40,823 nucleotides of DNA, from positions 1 through 40,823 of the forward strand of contig JAFUSQ010000013.1 of NCBI GenBank assembly GCA_017467605.1. Reading direction: 5' to 3'. The notes under the pieces were generated by a model that saw only the letters and a list, made by a program, of their open reading frames with translations, made no database searches and was not told the DNA's origin. Shown here piece by piece: positions 39,560 through 40,823 of the stretch; positions within the stretch are counted from its first letter, which is position 1; each line of letters opens with the position of its first letter. Made by a program: the position numbers and the translations under genes. Origin of the DNA: a bacterium (lineage in GTDB: Bacteria; Cyanobacteriota; Vampirovibrionia; Gastranaerophilales; Gastranaerophilaceae).

Positions 39560-39610
39560 AACGCGTAAACGCAGTTTTATATTGACAATAACGCGTATAC
39601 GCGTTATAAT
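39560..39610 (+). promoter_or_regulatory. Consensus pilin promoter with operator in its spacer, module 5
   Basis: TTGACA (39582-39587), 17 bp, TATAAT (39605-39610): a perfect sigma-70 consensus. The spacer is occupied by a perfect 20-bp palindrome ATAACGCGTATACGCGTTAT (39588-39607). An imperfect copy AACGCGTAAACGCAGTT is at 39560-39576, toward the XRE gene. A bound repressor would block RNA polymerase directly. Confidence 0.88.
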
Positions 39611-39648
39611 ATTAATTAGGTTGGGCAAATTTATATCGAAAGGAAGTT

Positions 39649-40557
39649 ATGATTAAAAGAGAATTAAAAAACAACATTCAAGCTATCCGCAAAGGTATAA
39701 TTAACTGTCATTCTGAACTTGTTTCAGAATCTTTTAAAAATCAGACCCTGAAACAAGTTCAGGGTGACAAAAATAAAAAAGCTGCATTCACATTGGCGGA
39801 AGTGCTTATCACATTGGGTATTATCGGAGTAGTTGCAGCCATGACAATACCGACACTTATGGCAAATATCAAAGGCAAACAGTATGCAACAGGATTTAAG
39901 AAAGAACTTTCAACCCTAAACCAAATGGTTAGAATGAATAAAGCTCAGTACGATTGGGATTTTGCTACGGCATTAGGTACACCTGTAGCTCATGGACATG
40001 GAAGTGACTGCAATGCAAACTCAAATCCTGAAAGCGATAACTCTATTTGTGCAATATTTAATGCTAATCTGAAAGGAATTACATTTAATCCATATTATTG
40101 GATTTGGCCTGGCAATAAAGGAACAAAATTAGGTATTGATGAAGATAATCCGGTAGGTGACATTGGCTATTATATAAAAGTTCATGAAGCTGATCCGTGG
40201 TCTTCTCCATTGACAGACCTTTCAGCGAGATATTTATTGTCAGATGGCAGTATAATATTGCTTCCAGCTTTCATGGGAGAACCATATTGTCATTTAACAG
40301 AAGGTAAGACATTAAGAGATGAATTGCTTAATGAAAATAATTTCTACTATGTGTGCACCGGATACATTGATGTAAATGGCGGAGATTTGCCAAATGAAGA
40401 AGTAACCTGTTCGACAGGAACAACGTCATACGATTTGAATGAACCTTGTATTGTTAAAAATAGTCATGTCAAAGATGTTTTCCCTGTTGTATTCTATGAC
40501 AGTACTGTTGCCCCTGCAACAAACGCCGCACAGTATGTTTTGAATAATACGAAATAA
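39649..40557 (+). CDS. Prepilin-like protein with 46-residue repeat-built leader (module 5)
   Basis: 302 residues. ATG 39649 follows AAGGAAG. The leader contains CHSELVSESF and QTLKQVQGD, two oppositely oriented copies of the 26-bp repeat (39707-39732, 39743-39768) translated in frame. The core is KKAA|FTLAEVLITLGIIGVVAAMTIPTL from residue 47. Later: LLSDGSIILLP and IDVNGGDLPNE, then a Cys-containing end (VTCSTGTTSYDLNEPC). It lacks the usual GxDxF after the loop and the KDYPW-type tail. Driven by a consensus promoter with embedded operator. Confidence 0.88.
   Translation: MIKRELKNNIQAIRKGIINCHSELVSESFKNQTLKQVQGDKNKKAAFTLAEVLITLGIIGVVAAMTIPTLMANIKGKQYATGFKKELSTLNQMVRMNKAQYDWDFATALGTPVAHGHGSDCNANSNPESDNSICAIFNANLKGITFNPYYWIWPGNKGTKLGIDEDNPVGDIGYYIKVHEADPWSSPLTDLSARYLLSDGSIILLPAFMGEPYCHLTEGKTLRDELLNENNFYYVCTGYIDVNGGDLPNEEVTCSTGTTSYDLNEPCIVKNSHVKDVFPVVFYDSTVAPATNAAQYVLNNTK
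39707..39768. repeat. Inverted pair of 26-bp repeats inside a pilin leader
   Basis: 39707-39732 GTCATTCTGAAC-TTGTTTCAGAATCT and 39743-39768 AGACCCTGAAAC-AAGTTCAGGGTGAC, head to head, 10 bp apart, both translated. Confidence 0.9.
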
Positions 40558-40589
40558 GGTGGTATAAAACCATATTCCTCCACAGAGGG

Positions 40590-40823
40590 GGAAGTATACG
40601 CCCCACCCTTACCCTCCCCAACCGGGGAGGGAAGAATTTCAACACGAGTTTACGAGTGTTAGAAATTCAAGGAGGGGTCTCTACCCGTTAGGGTAAAATT
40701 CTTGTCCGCCCCCTCACCCATTCCCTCACCCGCCCTCTGGGCACCCTCTCCCACTCAATTGATGTTGTGGGAGAGGGAAAGTTACAAATTTTAATTTCCG
40801 GAGCCTCTCCCACAAGGGGCGAG
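40590..40823. repeat. Repeat cluster at the window end
   Basis: CCCCACCCTTACCCTCCCC-AACCGGGGAGGG (40602-40632) matches 38142-38172. It is followed by AATTTCAACACGAGTTTACGAGTGTTAGAAATTC (40635-40668), whose counterpart is 28079-28111. Then come several CCCTCACCC/CTCTCCC units with hairpin CTCTCCCAC..GTGGGAGAG (about 40748-40777). No gene seen after 40557. Confidence 0.75.

Overview
This AT-rich window looks like chromosome from an uncultured, non-photosynthetic relative of cyanobacteria, most likely class Vampirovibrionia (Melainabacteria), order Gastranaerophilales. That call is an inference from style. The window has many prepilin-like proteins with the FTLAEVLIT..GIIGVVAAMTIP signature, a gut-anaerobe gene set (HydE radical-SAM maturase, GGGtGRT/NifU-like pair), and intergenic DNA full of short palindromic repeats that read through as spurious peptides. 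No marker in the window proves the taxon.

Layout. 1-1850: an XRE regulator with a large palindromic operator, the tail of a lost pilin, a small unannotated gene and a membrane-anchored hypothetical. 1850-5075: a tiny operon ending in RNase HII, a possible small RNA, and the GGGtGRT/NifU-like pair. 5200-8750: three prepilins with short leaders, plus cysteine synthase. 9150-12470: nadD, yqeK and a HerA-like protein whose P-loop has decayed. 12470-17330: pilin/XRE module, two tandem ArsP_2-like metal permeases and a TPR protein. 17320-21270: aroC, a lone receiver domain, a DegT/DnrJ aminotransferase and two small hypotheticals. 21370-28650: two more pilin/XRE modules around hydE, pgi and trxB. 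28760-34400: a HEAT-like protein, a patatin, an odd structured RNA before tRNA-Leu(UAA), a double GNAT protein, ilvC, a YhaM-like nuclease and a winged-helix protein. 34460-39030: rplJ-rplL with a membrane-anchored L7/L12-like paralogue, a phosphoesterase, an RqcP-like S4 protein and rplU-rpmA. 39180-end: a fifth XRE/pilin module, then repeats.

The most unusual system is the set of XRE/pilin modules. In four places a prepilin gene is divergent from a small XRE-type helix-turn-helix gene, and each shared intergenic region carries its own, different palindrome (weakest in the module at 26510-28652). A fifth XRE gene (350-595) keeps an operator but only scraps of a pilin. The four XRE-partnered pilins have N-terminal leaders of about 46, 60, 138 and 213 residues that are largely made of in-frame translated copies of the genome's dispersed repeats. 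The three pilins without an XRE partner have leaders of 6-7 residues. In two modules a ~66-bp repeat sits exactly at the prepilin-peptidase cleavage site and supplies the Gly at -1. This looks like a family of separately switched, repeat-diversified surface or secreted pilins. That function is an inference and nothing in the window tests it.

Most remaining genes are ordinary metabolism and translation, and many start choices were set by Shine-Dalgarno sequences. Several genes, including four of the five XRE regulators, lack one and have a -10-like hexamer 4-8 nt before the ATG, which suggests leaderless mRNAs.
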